From contig CAWADP010000022.1 in assembly GCA_963780805.1 (NCBI GenBank), positions 127,115-191,114 on the forward strand: 64,000 nucleotides of DNA, read 5' to 3'. This document shows positions 18,518 through 26,382 of this stretch, piece after piece. Within the stretch, counting starts at the first letter, position 1; every line of letters starts with the position of its first letter. A model generated the notes under the pieces. The model saw only the letters and a program-made list of their open reading frames with translations. It did no database searches and had not been told where the DNA came from. The stretch is from JASHVB01 sp963780805. GTDB taxonomy: Bacteria; Pseudomonadota; Alphaproteobacteria; Acetobacterales; Acetobacteraceae. Position numbers and translations under genes: made by a program.

Positions 18518-18874
18518 ATGAGTGGAATACTGGGGTTGCTGATAGGGCAGCTTACACCGTCCGAGCAAGACAACGCCGGCGGCGTTCATAGTGCACTCCA
18601 AGATGTTCTGGGGCTCAACCAGCCCGGAGGGACTGCTGCGTTATTGCAGCAATTCACCAGCAACGGTTTGGCCGAGCACGTCGAATCCTGGATAAGCAGT
18701 GGGGCAAACATGCCGATCGCTGCTGAGTACGTGCAGCAAGCACTATCAAACGAACAGGTCCAAGCGATGGTGCAACGCACCGGTCTGCCGGTCGATGTGT
18801 TGCTTCCGCTGGTCGCGAAGCTGCTCCCGCACGCGGTGGATCAAGCGACACCGGACGGCCAGGCGCCGACGTAA
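18518..18874 (+). CDS. YidB family protein (DUF937)
   Basis: The 118-residue protein begins at an ATG preceded by GGGGGG 7 nt upstream. It has the YidB/DUF937 layout: a short N-terminal helix MSGILGLLIG, then ALLQQFTSNGLAEHVESWIS followed by a second helical repeat ending in LLPLVAKLLPHAVD. Members are small cytosolic helical proteins of unknown function, often near stress genes. The next gene is a GlsB/YeaQ-like stress membrane protein, 180 bp downstream. Confidence 0.88.
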   Translation: MSGILGLLIGQLTPSEQDNAGGVHSALQDVLGLNQPGGTAALLQQFTSNGLAEHVESWISSGANMPIAAEYVQQALSNEQVQAMVQRTGLPVDVLLPLVAKLLPHAVDQATPDGQAPT

Positions 18875-19054
18875 CGCCAAGATCGGACCTCGGCGGGAAG
18901 GCCTCGTGCCGCCTTTGTTTACACTCAGGAGACACCAATGAAATCGGTGATCGGCTGAGATAGCCCTTTCGGGCGCGTTGGCGGCAAAGTCGCGCGTCGC
19001 ATGTCGGGGCGATTGCAGCGCGCAGCCGCACTAAAAACGAGAAGGAGAAGTCCA

Positions 19055-19309
19055 ATGGAACATGGGATCATTGCGTGGCTTATTATCGGCGCAATAGCCG
19101 GCTGGCTTGCCGGCAAAATCGTTGAAGGCGCTGGCTTCGGCCTGATTATCGACATCGTCGTCGGTATCGTTGGTGCTTTCATTGGCGGTTGGCTCGCCGG
19201 CGTGTTAGGGATTCACATCGGTGGCGGCCTGATCAGTTCTATTATTGTCGCCATTGTCGGTGCCGTGGTTCTTCTGTTCGCGCTGCGCCTGGTCAAACGG
19301 GCAATGTGA
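19055..19309 (+). CDS. GlsB/YeaQ/YmgE-family stress-response membrane protein
   Basis: Eighty-four residues with three hydrophobic helices rich in Gly and Ile. The opening (GIIAWLIIGAIAGWLAGKI) and the central GxxGAFIGGWLAG segment define the transglycosylase-associated/YeaQ family. A GAAGGAG site precedes the ATG at 19055; an in-frame ATG at 19001 is less likely. Family members are induced by envelope, acid or stationary-phase stress; their mechanism is unknown. It groups with the YidB-like gene upstream. Confidence 0.9.
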   Translation: MEHGIIAWLIIGAIAGWLAGKIVEGAGFGLIIDIVVGIVGAFIGGWLAGVLGIHIGGGLISSIIVAIVGAVVLLFALRLVKRAM

Positions 19310-19368
19310 CCTGAGAAGCTGCTGTGGCGCATCGTGTCTCCCGATCCAGATGCGCCGCCGAGACAGGG

Positions 19369-19392
19369 CCGCTCCGGAGGGACGGTTTTTTT
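19369..19392 (+). terminator. Possible intrinsic terminator after the GlsB-like gene
   Basis: A short GC-rich stem with one mismatch (ccg-c-tcc / ggg-a-cgg) is followed directly by seven T residues, 60 nt after the stop. Confidence 0.45.
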
Positions 19393-19607
19393 GTTTCCGT
19401 GAAGCCCACTTATCGGAAGCAGCCACCCAGCTGGCTCGGGCCATTTCGCCGATCTGCGCACAGAAGTTGTCCACACAAACCGGATTGAGGGCGGCAGCGC
19501 CCAAGACCACATCGGCGTCGTCAAACAGGCGGGGTCGATCATCCGATGATCCTATCGGCCGCCAATCAAACCGCCTTCGACATAGAGGATCATCAGTGGA
19601 GTTCATC

Positions 19608-19760
19608 ATGAAAAAGTTCGTTCTCGCCGCCGTCGCCGCCCTGACCCTTGGCATGGGCATCGCCTCCGCCGCGTCCGTGGGTGACGGCAGTAGCCTTGGG
19701 CAGTACCGCAATCCGTCGCATTGGGTGGGCGGCGCAAACGGCAACTACTTCGGCAGGTAA
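19608..19760 (+). CDS. Very small secreted protein (50 aa)
   Basis: The ATG at 19608 has GGAG 5 nt upstream. Residues 1-22 are a canonical signal peptide (MKKFVLAAVAALTLGMG..ASA), leaving a mature peptide of about 28 residues ending NYFGR. The mature part is rich in Gly, Ser and Asn and lacks Cys. The family is unknown. A 14-bp hairpin follows 20 bp after the stop, which supports a real transcription unit. Confidence 0.65.
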   Translation: MKKFVLAAVAALTLGMGIASAASVGDGSSLGQYRNPSHWVGGANGNYFGR

Positions 19761-19780
19761 TCGGCGCCGAACCCGAAGAC

Positions 19781-19817
19781 CGCAGGAGGGGCCGGCGCCA
19801 TGTCGGCCCTTCCTGCG
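19781..19817 (+). terminator. Strong hairpin after the 50-aa secreted protein gene
   Basis: A 14-bp stem with one G-U pair (CGCAGGAGGGGCCG / CGGCCCTTCCTGCG) and a 9-nt loop. The remaining gap to 20115 shows no gene. Confidence 0.6.
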
Positions 19818-20115
19818 TACGGCTTCAGAGGACTTGTTGTTTGTCCTTTTGTGTTCGGGCACGCTACGCGTGCGCAACCGCCGCCGCGTCCGCGCCGCTA
19901 CCGCGCGGACTTGACCATCCAGCCCGGCCCCAGCCCGGCGCTGATCCCCGGCGGATATGCGAACCGCGATCGGCAGCGTCGGCGTCTTGCCGGGACAACA
20001 GAGCATTGCCAAAATCTCCTGCTGTCGCGCGGCGACAATTTCCCTCGCCAATCCCCATGGTTCACAATGGCAACTCGATCGGCTTTTTGCCGTGAGCAGG
20101 GGAGCAACGACCGCA

Positions 20116-20916
20116 ATGACACCAAATGAGGAATGGGGCCTGATCGGCAAGGTCGCCATCGTCACGGGTGGCGGGGCGCAGGGCGACGGCATCGGCAATG
20201 GCCGCGCGGCGTGCATTCTGTTGGCGCGTGCCGGCGCCCATGTGCTGGTGGTCGATCGCGACCCGGGCCTCGCCGAGCGCACGGTAGCGATGATCACCAG
20301 CGAAGGGGGCAGCGCTGCCACCGGTTCCTACGACGTCACGATTCCGGCCCAGTGTGCCGCCATGGTCGAGGACGCTTTGTCCCGATGGGGCCGGCTCGAC
20401 TGCCTCGACAACAATGTGGGTATCGGCAGCAGGGGTTCGGTGGTCGAGGAAACCGAGGAAAACTGGGCACGCGTGATGCACGTGAACGTGGACACCATGT
20501 TCCTTGCCTGCAAGCACGCCATCCCGGCGATGGTCCGCACCGCCGGTGGCGGATCGATCGTCACCATTTCCTCCATCTCCGCGCTGCGTCCGCGCGGCCT
20601 CACAGCCTATAGCGTTTCCAAAGGCGCGGTGATCGCGCTGACCCAGGCGATGGCGGTGGATCATGGCCCCGACGGCATTCGGGTCAACTGCGTCTTCCCG
20701 GGGCCGGTCTATACGCCAACGGTCTATGCGCGCGGCATGACGGAGCAGGCGCGCGAAACGCGCCGCAAGGCATCCGTGCTCGGGCGCGAAGGTACCGGAT
20801 GGGACGTCGGCGCCGCGGTGCGCTTCCTGCTGTCCGAGCAGGCCCGCTACATCACTGGGCAAATCCTCGGCGTGGATGGGGGCGCCACTCTCGTTGGCCC
20901 CAGCCGCGCGTCATAA
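20116..20916 (+). CDS. SDR-family NAD(P)-dependent oxidoreductase
   Basis: The 266-residue protein is a classical short-chain dehydrogenase. The cofactor loop is VTGGGAQGDGIG, followed by NNVG (variant of NNAG), catalytic Ser in TISSIS, and catalytic YSVSK. VDGG near the C terminus is also typical. The ATG at 20116 is favoured over upstream in-frame starts because homology begins here; GGGGAG lies 11 nt upstream. It opens a run of five same-strand catabolic-type genes and would oxidise or reduce a hydroxyl/keto group in that pathway. Confidence 0.9.
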   Translation: MTPNEEWGLIGKVAIVTGGGAQGDGIGNGRAACILLARAGAHVLVVDRDPGLAERTVAMITSEGGSAATGSYDVTIPAQCAAMVEDALSRWGRLDCLDNNVGIGSRGSVVEETEENWARVMHVNVDTMFLACKHAIPAMVRTAGGGSIVTISSISALRPRGLTAYSVSKGAVIALTQAMAVDHGPDGIRVNCVFPGPVYTPTVYARGMTEQARETRRKASVLGREGTGWDVGAAVRFLLSEQARYITGQILGVDGGATLVGPSRAS

Positions 20917-20983
20917 TACTTCGACCGCGTCATAGCACTGCATAGGTGTACTGCGGCTCGGACGGGTCGTGCCGAACCCACAG

Positions 20984-21067
20984 TGTCATTGCGAGCGCAG
21001 CGAAGCAGTCTCCCGCGAGTGACGCGCGCCCTCTCCGGGCGATTGCCTCGCTGCGCTCCCAATGACA
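20984..21067. repeat. REP-like palindrome, family B (full copy)
   Basis: The outer arms tgtcattgcgagcgcagcga and tcgctgcgctcccaatgaca are nearly complementary over about 20 bp, with imperfect inner arms. It lies in the gap between the SDR and monooxygenase genes. Confidence 0.8.
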
Positions 21068-21206
21068 GAGTTGCCGACATCGGCGTTTGAACGACGCGCG
21101 TTTTGCACGGGAATCCCCGCCGCACTTGCGACACGGCGATCCGTGGCGCGCGTGCAGCAGCGTTGCCGGCCAGCGCCGCCGCGAAACAACCAACAGGGGA
21201 TTTCGG

Positions 21207-22436
21207 ATGTCCACCTCTCTGACAGCACCCGCGTTACGCAGCCGCGGTCCGGACGCGTTTCTGCGCGGCATCGACGCGCTGCTGCCCGCAATCCGGGAAC
21301 GTGCCGCCGAGGCCGAACGACGCGGCATGATCTCCCACGAGGTAATGGGGTGGCTGACTGAGGCCGATATGTTTCGCGCGGTGCAGCCGCGGCAATGGGG
21401 CGGCCTCGAGCTGGACGCGGGGACGTTCTTCGAGGCCGCTGTGCGCATTGCGTCCGTGTGCGGTTCGACCGGTTGGGTCGCGAGCGTGGTCGGCATTCAT
21501 CCCTGGCATATCGCGATGTTCGATCCACAGGCGCAACACGACGTCTGGAGCGCCAATCCGGATACCCTGGCCTCGACGTCCTATGCGCCAACCGGCCAGG
21601 CCCGCCCGGCGCCTGGCGGGTTCCGGCTGTCCGGCCGCTGGGGTTTTTCGAGCGGCGTGGATCATTGCGACTGGGTGATCCTGGGTGCCGTGCTGCCGCG
21701 GGACGAGGAGTCAGGGTTCGGTCCGGAATTTCGCAGTTTTCTCGTGCCGCGCGGCGATTTCAGCGTGGACCAGCAAAGCTGGCAGGTCGCCGGTCTGGCC
21801 GGCTCCGGAAGCAAGGATGTCGTCGTCGCCGACGCCTTTGTGCCCGAATACCGGACGCACACCTCGACCCATGTCTATGAGCGGAGCGATCCCGGCCGCG
21901 CGGTGAACGACCGGCCGCTGTACCGGCTGCCGTGGTCGGTGGTATTCCCGCACGCGATCGCCTCGCCCGCCATCGGCGCGGCCATCGGAGCGCTCGAATG
22001 CTTTATCGAAAACAATCGCCAACGGGTTTCGATCGCGGGCAACCGAACCGTCTCCGCCAGCACGGATCTGCATTTGCGCCTGGCCGCGTCCCTGACCGAG
22101 GTCGAGGCCGCGCATGACCGCCTTACGCACATCTGGCAGGATTTCCACGCGAGGGTGGCGCGCGGCGAGGACATTCCCTTTATCTTGCGTGCCCGCGGCC
22201 GCTATTATGCCGCGCATGCGATAGCTCATTGCGTGGGTGCCGTTTACCGCGTCCTGGAAGTCAATGGCGGCCGCACGATGAATGCCGACGGCGCATTCCA
22301 GCGGCTGTTCCGTGATCTGCTCGCAATGCGCAATCACATCGGTGGCACGCTGGACGCCAACGCATCGCTCTACGCGCTGGCCAAACTCGGTGCACCCCAG
22401 CCGCCCTTCAACCCCGCACAGCGCGTCGCCGTTTGA
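21207..22436 (+). CDS. Acyl-CoA-dehydrogenase-fold flavin monooxygenase (HsaA/HpaB-like)
   Basis: The 409-residue protein starts at the ATG at 21207 (AGGGGA upstream). It has the acyl-CoA dehydrogenase layout: N-terminal helical domain (LLPAIRERAAEAERRG), central barrel (FRLSGRWGFSSGVDHCDW) and C-terminal helical bundle. The pattern GRWGFSSG with VAGLAGSGSKDV is that of reduced-flavin hydroxylases such as HsaA and related group D monooxygenases, rather than true dehydrogenases. These need a separate flavin reductase, which is not seen nearby. Substrate unknown; aromatic or steroid-like rings are typical. Confidence 0.85.
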   Translation: MSTSLTAPALRSRGPDAFLRGIDALLPAIRERAAEAERRGMISHEVMGWLTEADMFRAVQPRQWGGLELDAGTFFEAAVRIASVCGSTGWVASVVGIHPWHIAMFDPQAQHDVWSANPDTLASTSYAPTGQARPAPGGFRLSGRWGFSSGVDHCDWVILGAVLPRDEESGFGPEFRSFLVPRGDFSVDQQSWQVAGLAGSGSKDVVVADAFVPEYRTHTSTHVYERSDPGRAVNDRPLYRLPWSVVFPHAIASPAIGAAIGALECFIENNRQRVSIAGNRTVSASTDLHLRLAASLTEVEAAHDRLTHIWQDFHARVARGEDIPFILRARGRYYAAHAIAHCVGAVYRVLEVNGGRTMNADGAFQRLFRDLLAMRNHIGGTLDANASLYALAKLGAPQPPFNPAQRVAV

Positions 22437-22595
22437 TGCGTCGGGGACAGCACGAATGCGCCCCCGCTGAAGGGGGAACGTTGTACCAGCCACCGGCCCC
22501 GAATTTCCTCCGCCCATCGACATCCCGGCCAATGTCCCGATAATACCCCGGGCGAACCGGCGCAGTCGGTCGCGCGAGGACCGAGGAAAACGACC

Positions 22596-23672
22596 ATGAA
22601 GGTCTCCTATTTCGAAACCGGACGCTATGTCGTGCCGCCCGACATGGCGCGCGAATGGCCGGTGCCTCCGGCGGCCTATGACCCTGCGATCGGCGCCGAA
22701 GCCGCAAGCGGCATGGTGGAGCGGGTGCAATTCGTCGAACGGCTCGGCTTCGACTGGATCAGCGTGTCGGAGCATCACTACTCCCCGCGCATCCTCACGC
22801 CGTCGCCGGTGGTGTCCGCCGCCTGGCTCGCTGCACGCGTCGACAGCATCAAGATCGCCTTGCTCGGTCCGATCGTGCCCACCAGCAACCCGATCCGCGT
22901 CGCCGAGGAGCTGGCGATGCTGGATACGTTCGCGCCCGGCCGTTTCGTGTTCGGCATGCTGCGCGGCACCACCAACGAATACCTCAGCTACGACCTCAAT
23001 CCGGCGGAAGCGCGCGAGCGCACCGACGAAGGCATGGAGCTGATCCTGAAGGCCTGGAGCGAACCGCAGCCGTTCGGCTGGCAGGGGCGGTATTTCCAAT
23101 ATCGCACCGTATCGCTGTGGCCGCGCCCGCAGCAACCGCCGGCGCCGACCTATGTGCTGGGCACCAGCGCGGAAGCCGGAGGGTTCGCCGCGCGGCATCA
23201 TCTTGGCCTCGGTGTCTCGTACGGCAATTTGGAATCGATGGGCCGTTCCACCGGCTATTACCGTCAGCAATGCGCGCAGTACGGCTGGTCGCCGGGGCCG
23301 GACGACATCATCTGGCGCGTCAACATGATCCTGGGCGAAACGGACGCAGCCGCGGAAACCGCGCTCGCCCGCCGCGACAAGCAGGCGCCGTTCCCGGTGC
23401 GCGCCGGCCTGCGCGATGCGCTGATCCAGGCCGACACGACCCGCAACATCGCCGGCCAGAAGCAGCGCGCCAATGTCGGCGGCGTGCTGCCGATCAGCTT
23501 CTGCGGCGGCCCCGATCGGATCGTGGAACAGATCCGCCACGCCCGCGAGGAGATCGGCGTCGGCGTGCTCGACGTGTCATTGCAGGACCCTGGCACCGGC
23601 GACATGGACGCCATGATGGAAGGCCTCGACTTGTTCGGCCGCACGGTGCTCCCCCGCATCCGTGATATTTGA
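22596..23672 (+). CDS. LLM-class flavin-dependent oxidoreductase (luciferase-like)
   Basis: The 358-residue TIM-barrel protein is of the bacterial luciferase-like superfamily. Signature stretches include ISVSEHHYSP near the first strands, FVFGMLRGTTNEYLSY and the late segment ISFCGGPDRIVEQIRHAREE. Such enzymes use reduced flavin and oxygen for monooxygenation. It lies 160 bp after the HsaA-like gene. Its stop abuts the hydrolase gene, so at least those two are probably cotranscribed. Confidence 0.9.
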   Translation: MKVSYFETGRYVVPPDMAREWPVPPAAYDPAIGAEAASGMVERVQFVERLGFDWISVSEHHYSPRILTPSPVVSAAWLAARVDSIKIALLGPIVPTSNPIRVAEELAMLDTFAPGRFVFGMLRGTTNEYLSYDLNPAEARERTDEGMELILKAWSEPQPFGWQGRYFQYRTVSLWPRPQQPPAPTYVLGTSAEAGGFAARHHLGLGVSYGNLESMGRSTGYYRQQCAQYGWSPGPDDIIWRVNMILGETDAAAETALARRDKQAPFPVRAGLRDALIQADTTRNIAGQKQRANVGGVLPISFCGGPDRIVEQIRHAREEIGVGVLDVSLQDPGTGDMDAMMEGLDLFGRTVLPRIRDI

Positions 23673-23686
23673 GAGGGTCCCGCATC

Positions 23687-24496
23687 GTGGCAACGCAAGA
23701 CGGTTTCGGCGCAGCGTTCACCGAAGGCTTCGTCGAAGCGGACGGCTTCCGCGTCCGTTATATGGCGGCGGGCGACGGCCCTCCGCTGATCCACCTGCAC
23801 GGCGCCGGCGGCATGAACCTGGGGCGCGGCCACGATTTGCTGTCCCGCCACCACCGCGTCATCGCGTTCGAAATGCCCGGCTTCGGCCGCTCGTCCGAGA
23901 ATACGCGCACCACGTCGACCGCGGACCTCGCCGAGACGATGGCCGCCACCATCCGCGCGCTTGGCATCGACCGCTGCAATCTGTGGGGCACGTCGTTCGG
24001 CGCGCGCGTTGCATTGTGGCTGGCGGCGCGGCAGCCGGAGCTGGTCGCGGCACTGGTGCTGGAAGCACCGGCGGCGATCCGTCCGGATGGGCAGACGCCG
24101 CCCTCCGGCTCGCCGGAGGAGATCGCGCGCATGGTCTATGCACACCCGGAACGGCACGCGCCGTTGCCGGCGCCGGATCCGGCAGCGCAGGCGCAGACCC
24201 GGGCCTTCGTGATGCGCGTGCGCGGACCGGACCGCGATGCCGATCTGGAAGCCGCGATGCGTCGCCTGGAAACACCGGCGCTGGTGTTGTTCGGCACGCT
24301 CGACCGGCTGATGCCGCCGGAGATGGGCCGCACTTACAAAGAATTGCTGCCCAACGGTCATCTGGTGTTCGTCTACGACGCCGGCCATGCGATCAGCAGG
24401 GAACGGCCGGAAGCGTTCGCCGAAGTGACGCTGGATTTCCTCGAACGGCACGAAGCGTTCGTAATCAATCGCGTTGGGACGCTGATCCATCCTTAG
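23687..24496 (+). CDS. Alpha/beta hydrolase
   Basis: The start is the GTG at 23687, 8 nt after GAGAGGG; a TTG frame 18 nt earlier overlaps the previous stop. The 269-residue protein has HLHGAGG (oxyanion hole), the nucleophile elbow GTSFG, acid LFGTLDRLMP and catalytic His in YDAGHAIS. It resembles meta-cleavage-product hydrolases and epoxide-hydrolase-like esterases. Following two oxygenases, it may cleave a ring-opened or ester product. That order is suggestive, not proof. Confidence 0.9.
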   Translation: MATQDGFGAAFTEGFVEADGFRVRYMAAGDGPPLIHLHGAGGMNLGRGHDLLSRHHRVIAFEMPGFGRSSENTRTTSTADLAETMAATIRALGIDRCNLWGTSFGARVALWLAARQPELVAALVLEAPAAIRPDGQTPPSGSPEEIARMVYAHPERHAPLPAPDPAAQAQTRAFVMRVRGPDRDADLEAAMRRLETPALVLFGTLDRLMPPEMGRTYKELLPNGHLVFVYDAGHAISRERPEAFAEVTLDFLERHEAFVINRVGTLIHP

Positions 24497-24544
24497 AAAC
24501 CGCGGCAGCAGTTTGCATGATGCCGGTGACCCGCCGGCGCTTCC

Positions 24545-24659
24545 GTCATGGCCGGGCTTGACCCGGCCATCCACGCACGTTCGAATCCACTGCTCCGTCG
24601 GCGCTGGCGAGCAGCGCCCGACCCGCCGGGGTAGATGGCCGGGTCGCGCCGGCCATGAC
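24545..24659. repeat. REP-like palindrome, family A (paired arms)
   Basis: One arm, GTCATGGCCGGGCTTGACCC with its own complement GGCCAT, opens the element. The inverted arm GCGCCGGCCATGAC closes it. It sits between the hydrolase and the CoA transferase, so those two genes may not share a transcript. Confidence 0.75.
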
Positions 24660-24708
24660 GGGGATGACGGTGCCCAACGCGCTGCCACATGATGGGGAGG
24701 ACACGACC

Positions 24709-26124
24709 ATGCCGAAAGATGCCCTGCGCTCGCTCCTGCCGGTTGCCGGCTGGTCCACCGACCGCGCCGACGCGGTCGCCTTCACGGGTGGCGACGATCC
24801 GGTGCTGCCGACGCCGTTCCGCATCGCCAAGGCGGGCGCCGCGACCATCGCCGCGACCGGTGTCGCCGTCGCGGACCTTTGGGAAATGCGCACCGGGCGG
24901 CAGCAATCCGTGTCCGTCGATCTGCGCCGGGCCGCGGCGTCGCTGCGCAGCGGCCACTACATGAAGCTGGGCGACGGCAACGTCTCGCACGAGCGCAACG
25001 CTGTCATGGGCGTCTATCCCACCAAGGACGGCCGTTGGAGCTACCTGCACTGCAACTTCCCCAACCACCGTGCCGCCGCGCTCAGCGTGCTGGGCGTGCC
25101 GGAGGAGCGCGCCGCGGTGGCGAAGGCCGTGCTGAACTGGAACGCGCTGGACCTGGAGGAGGCAATCATCGCCGCCAGGGGTGCCGGCGGCATGGTGCGC
25201 ACGCATGCCGAGTGGGCGCAGCACCCGCAATCCGCCGCCATCGCAGCGCTGCCGCTGATGGAGATCATCCGCATCGGCGATGCCCCGCCCGAGCAACTGC
25301 CGCCGGGCAGCCGCCCGCTGTCGGGCGTGCGCGTGCTGGACCTGACGCGTGTACTGGCCGGCCCCACCTGCGCGCGCACGCTGGCCGAGCACGGCGCGGA
25401 CGTGTTGAAAATCACCGGGCCGCATCTGCCGAATCTCGGCTACCAGGAATTCGACACCGGCCATGGCAAGCTGTCCGCACATCTCGACCTGCGCCAGGCG
25501 CACGATGTGGAGGTACTGAAGGGGCTCGTGCGGCAGGCGGACGTGTTCTCGCAAGGCTATCGCCCGGGCACGCTGGGCGGGCGCGGCCTGTCGCCCGAGG
25601 AACTGGCGGCGCTGCGCCCCGGCCTGGTTTATGTGTCGTTGTGTGCGTTCAGCCATGCCGGGCCCTGGGCGTCGCGGCGCGGGTTCGACACGGTGGTGCA
25701 GACGGTCAGCGGCATCACCTCGCGCCAGGCCGAGGTGGTGCCCGGCAAAACGCCGGGGCCGCAGTTCTATCCGGTGTCGGCGATCGACTACTGCACCGGC
25801 TATCTGATGGCGTTCGGCGCGATGGTGGCGCTGGGGCGGCGGGCGCGCGAGGGCGGAAGCTGGCTGGTCCGCATCTCGCTGGCGCAGGTCGGCAAGTGGA
25901 TCGTCGATCTGGGCGAGGTGCCGGAAGCCGCGGCCCGCGACGCCCCGGCGGAATTCGCGGCGGACGAGCTGGAGCAGTGGTCGATGGTTTCGGAAACGCC
26001 ATCCGGACGACTGCGGCACCTGCGCCCGACGGTGGGGCTGTCGGAGACGCCGCCGTTCTGGGCACGGCCGTCGGTGCCGCTGGGGTACAACAAGCCGGAA
26101 TGGCCGGAGCGGAGCGCGGCGTAG
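24709..26124 (+). CDS. CaiB/BaiF (family III) CoA transferase
   Basis: The ATG at 24709 has GGGGAGG 8 nt upstream and is preferred to the in-frame ATG at 24655. The 471-residue product carries the family III core in its second half: SGVRVLDLTRVLAGPTCARTLAEHGADVLKI (CoA-binding N-terminal motif) and RGFDTVVQTVSG, where the catalytic Asp is expected. The first 200 residues form an additional, partly degenerate CoA-transferase-like half, so it resembles the long tandem forms. Role: activation of a carboxylic acid as its CoA ester, fitting a catabolic cluster. Confidence 0.88.
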   Translation: MPKDALRSLLPVAGWSTDRADAVAFTGGDDPVLPTPFRIAKAGAATIAATGVAVADLWEMRTGRQQSVSVDLRRAAASLRSGHYMKLGDGNVSHERNAVMGVYPTKDGRWSYLHCNFPNHRAAALSVLGVPEERAAVAKAVLNWNALDLEEAIIAARGAGGMVRTHAEWAQHPQSAAIAALPLMEIIRIGDAPPEQLPPGSRPLSGVRVLDLTRVLAGPTCARTLAEHGADVLKITGPHLPNLGYQEFDTGHGKLSAHLDLRQAHDVEVLKGLVRQADVFSQGYRPGTLGGRGLSPEELAALRPGLVYVSLCAFSHAGPWASRRGFDTVVQTVSGITSRQAEVVPGKTPGPQFYPVSAIDYCTGYLMAFGAMVALGRRAREGGSWLVRISLAQVGKWIVDLGEVPEAAARDAPAEFAADELEQWSMVSETPSGRLRHLRPTVGLSETPPFWARPSVPLGYNKPEWPERSAA

Positions 26125-26227
26125 CAAGCCAAGGAGTTGACGATCCCGGTGCCTGGTCCGGCAAGTTGCATCGACTTGGTTTCCATCGGTGCCGCAACTC
26201 TATGCTGGTGCGGTCTGTCGGCACTTT

Positions 26228-26287
26228 CACCACGAAGGCACGAAGTCACGAAGAAGGATTTCTTCGTGACTTCGTGACTTCGTGGTG
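26228..26287. repeat. Long perfect palindrome (REP-like, family D)
   Basis: CACCACGAAG...CACGAAGTCACGAAGAA is followed after 4 nt by its near-perfect complement. The hairpin lies between convergent genes and could end transcription from both sides. Confidence 0.8.
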
Positions 26288-26382
26288 GAGGTTCTTAAGA
26301 GGTACCTGTGGGAAGTCAGGTCGGACCGTTAGAGTGGGGCGAAATTGGCGCAGACCCTCGGCCCGCCTTCGCTCAGCCAGCG

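Noticed and set aside
21711..23540. 609-codon minus-strand frame
   Set aside because: Antisense to the monooxygenase and luciferase-like genes, which have clear motifs and ribosome sites.
24493..26127. 544-codon minus-strand frame
   Set aside because: Antisense shadow of the CoA transferase.
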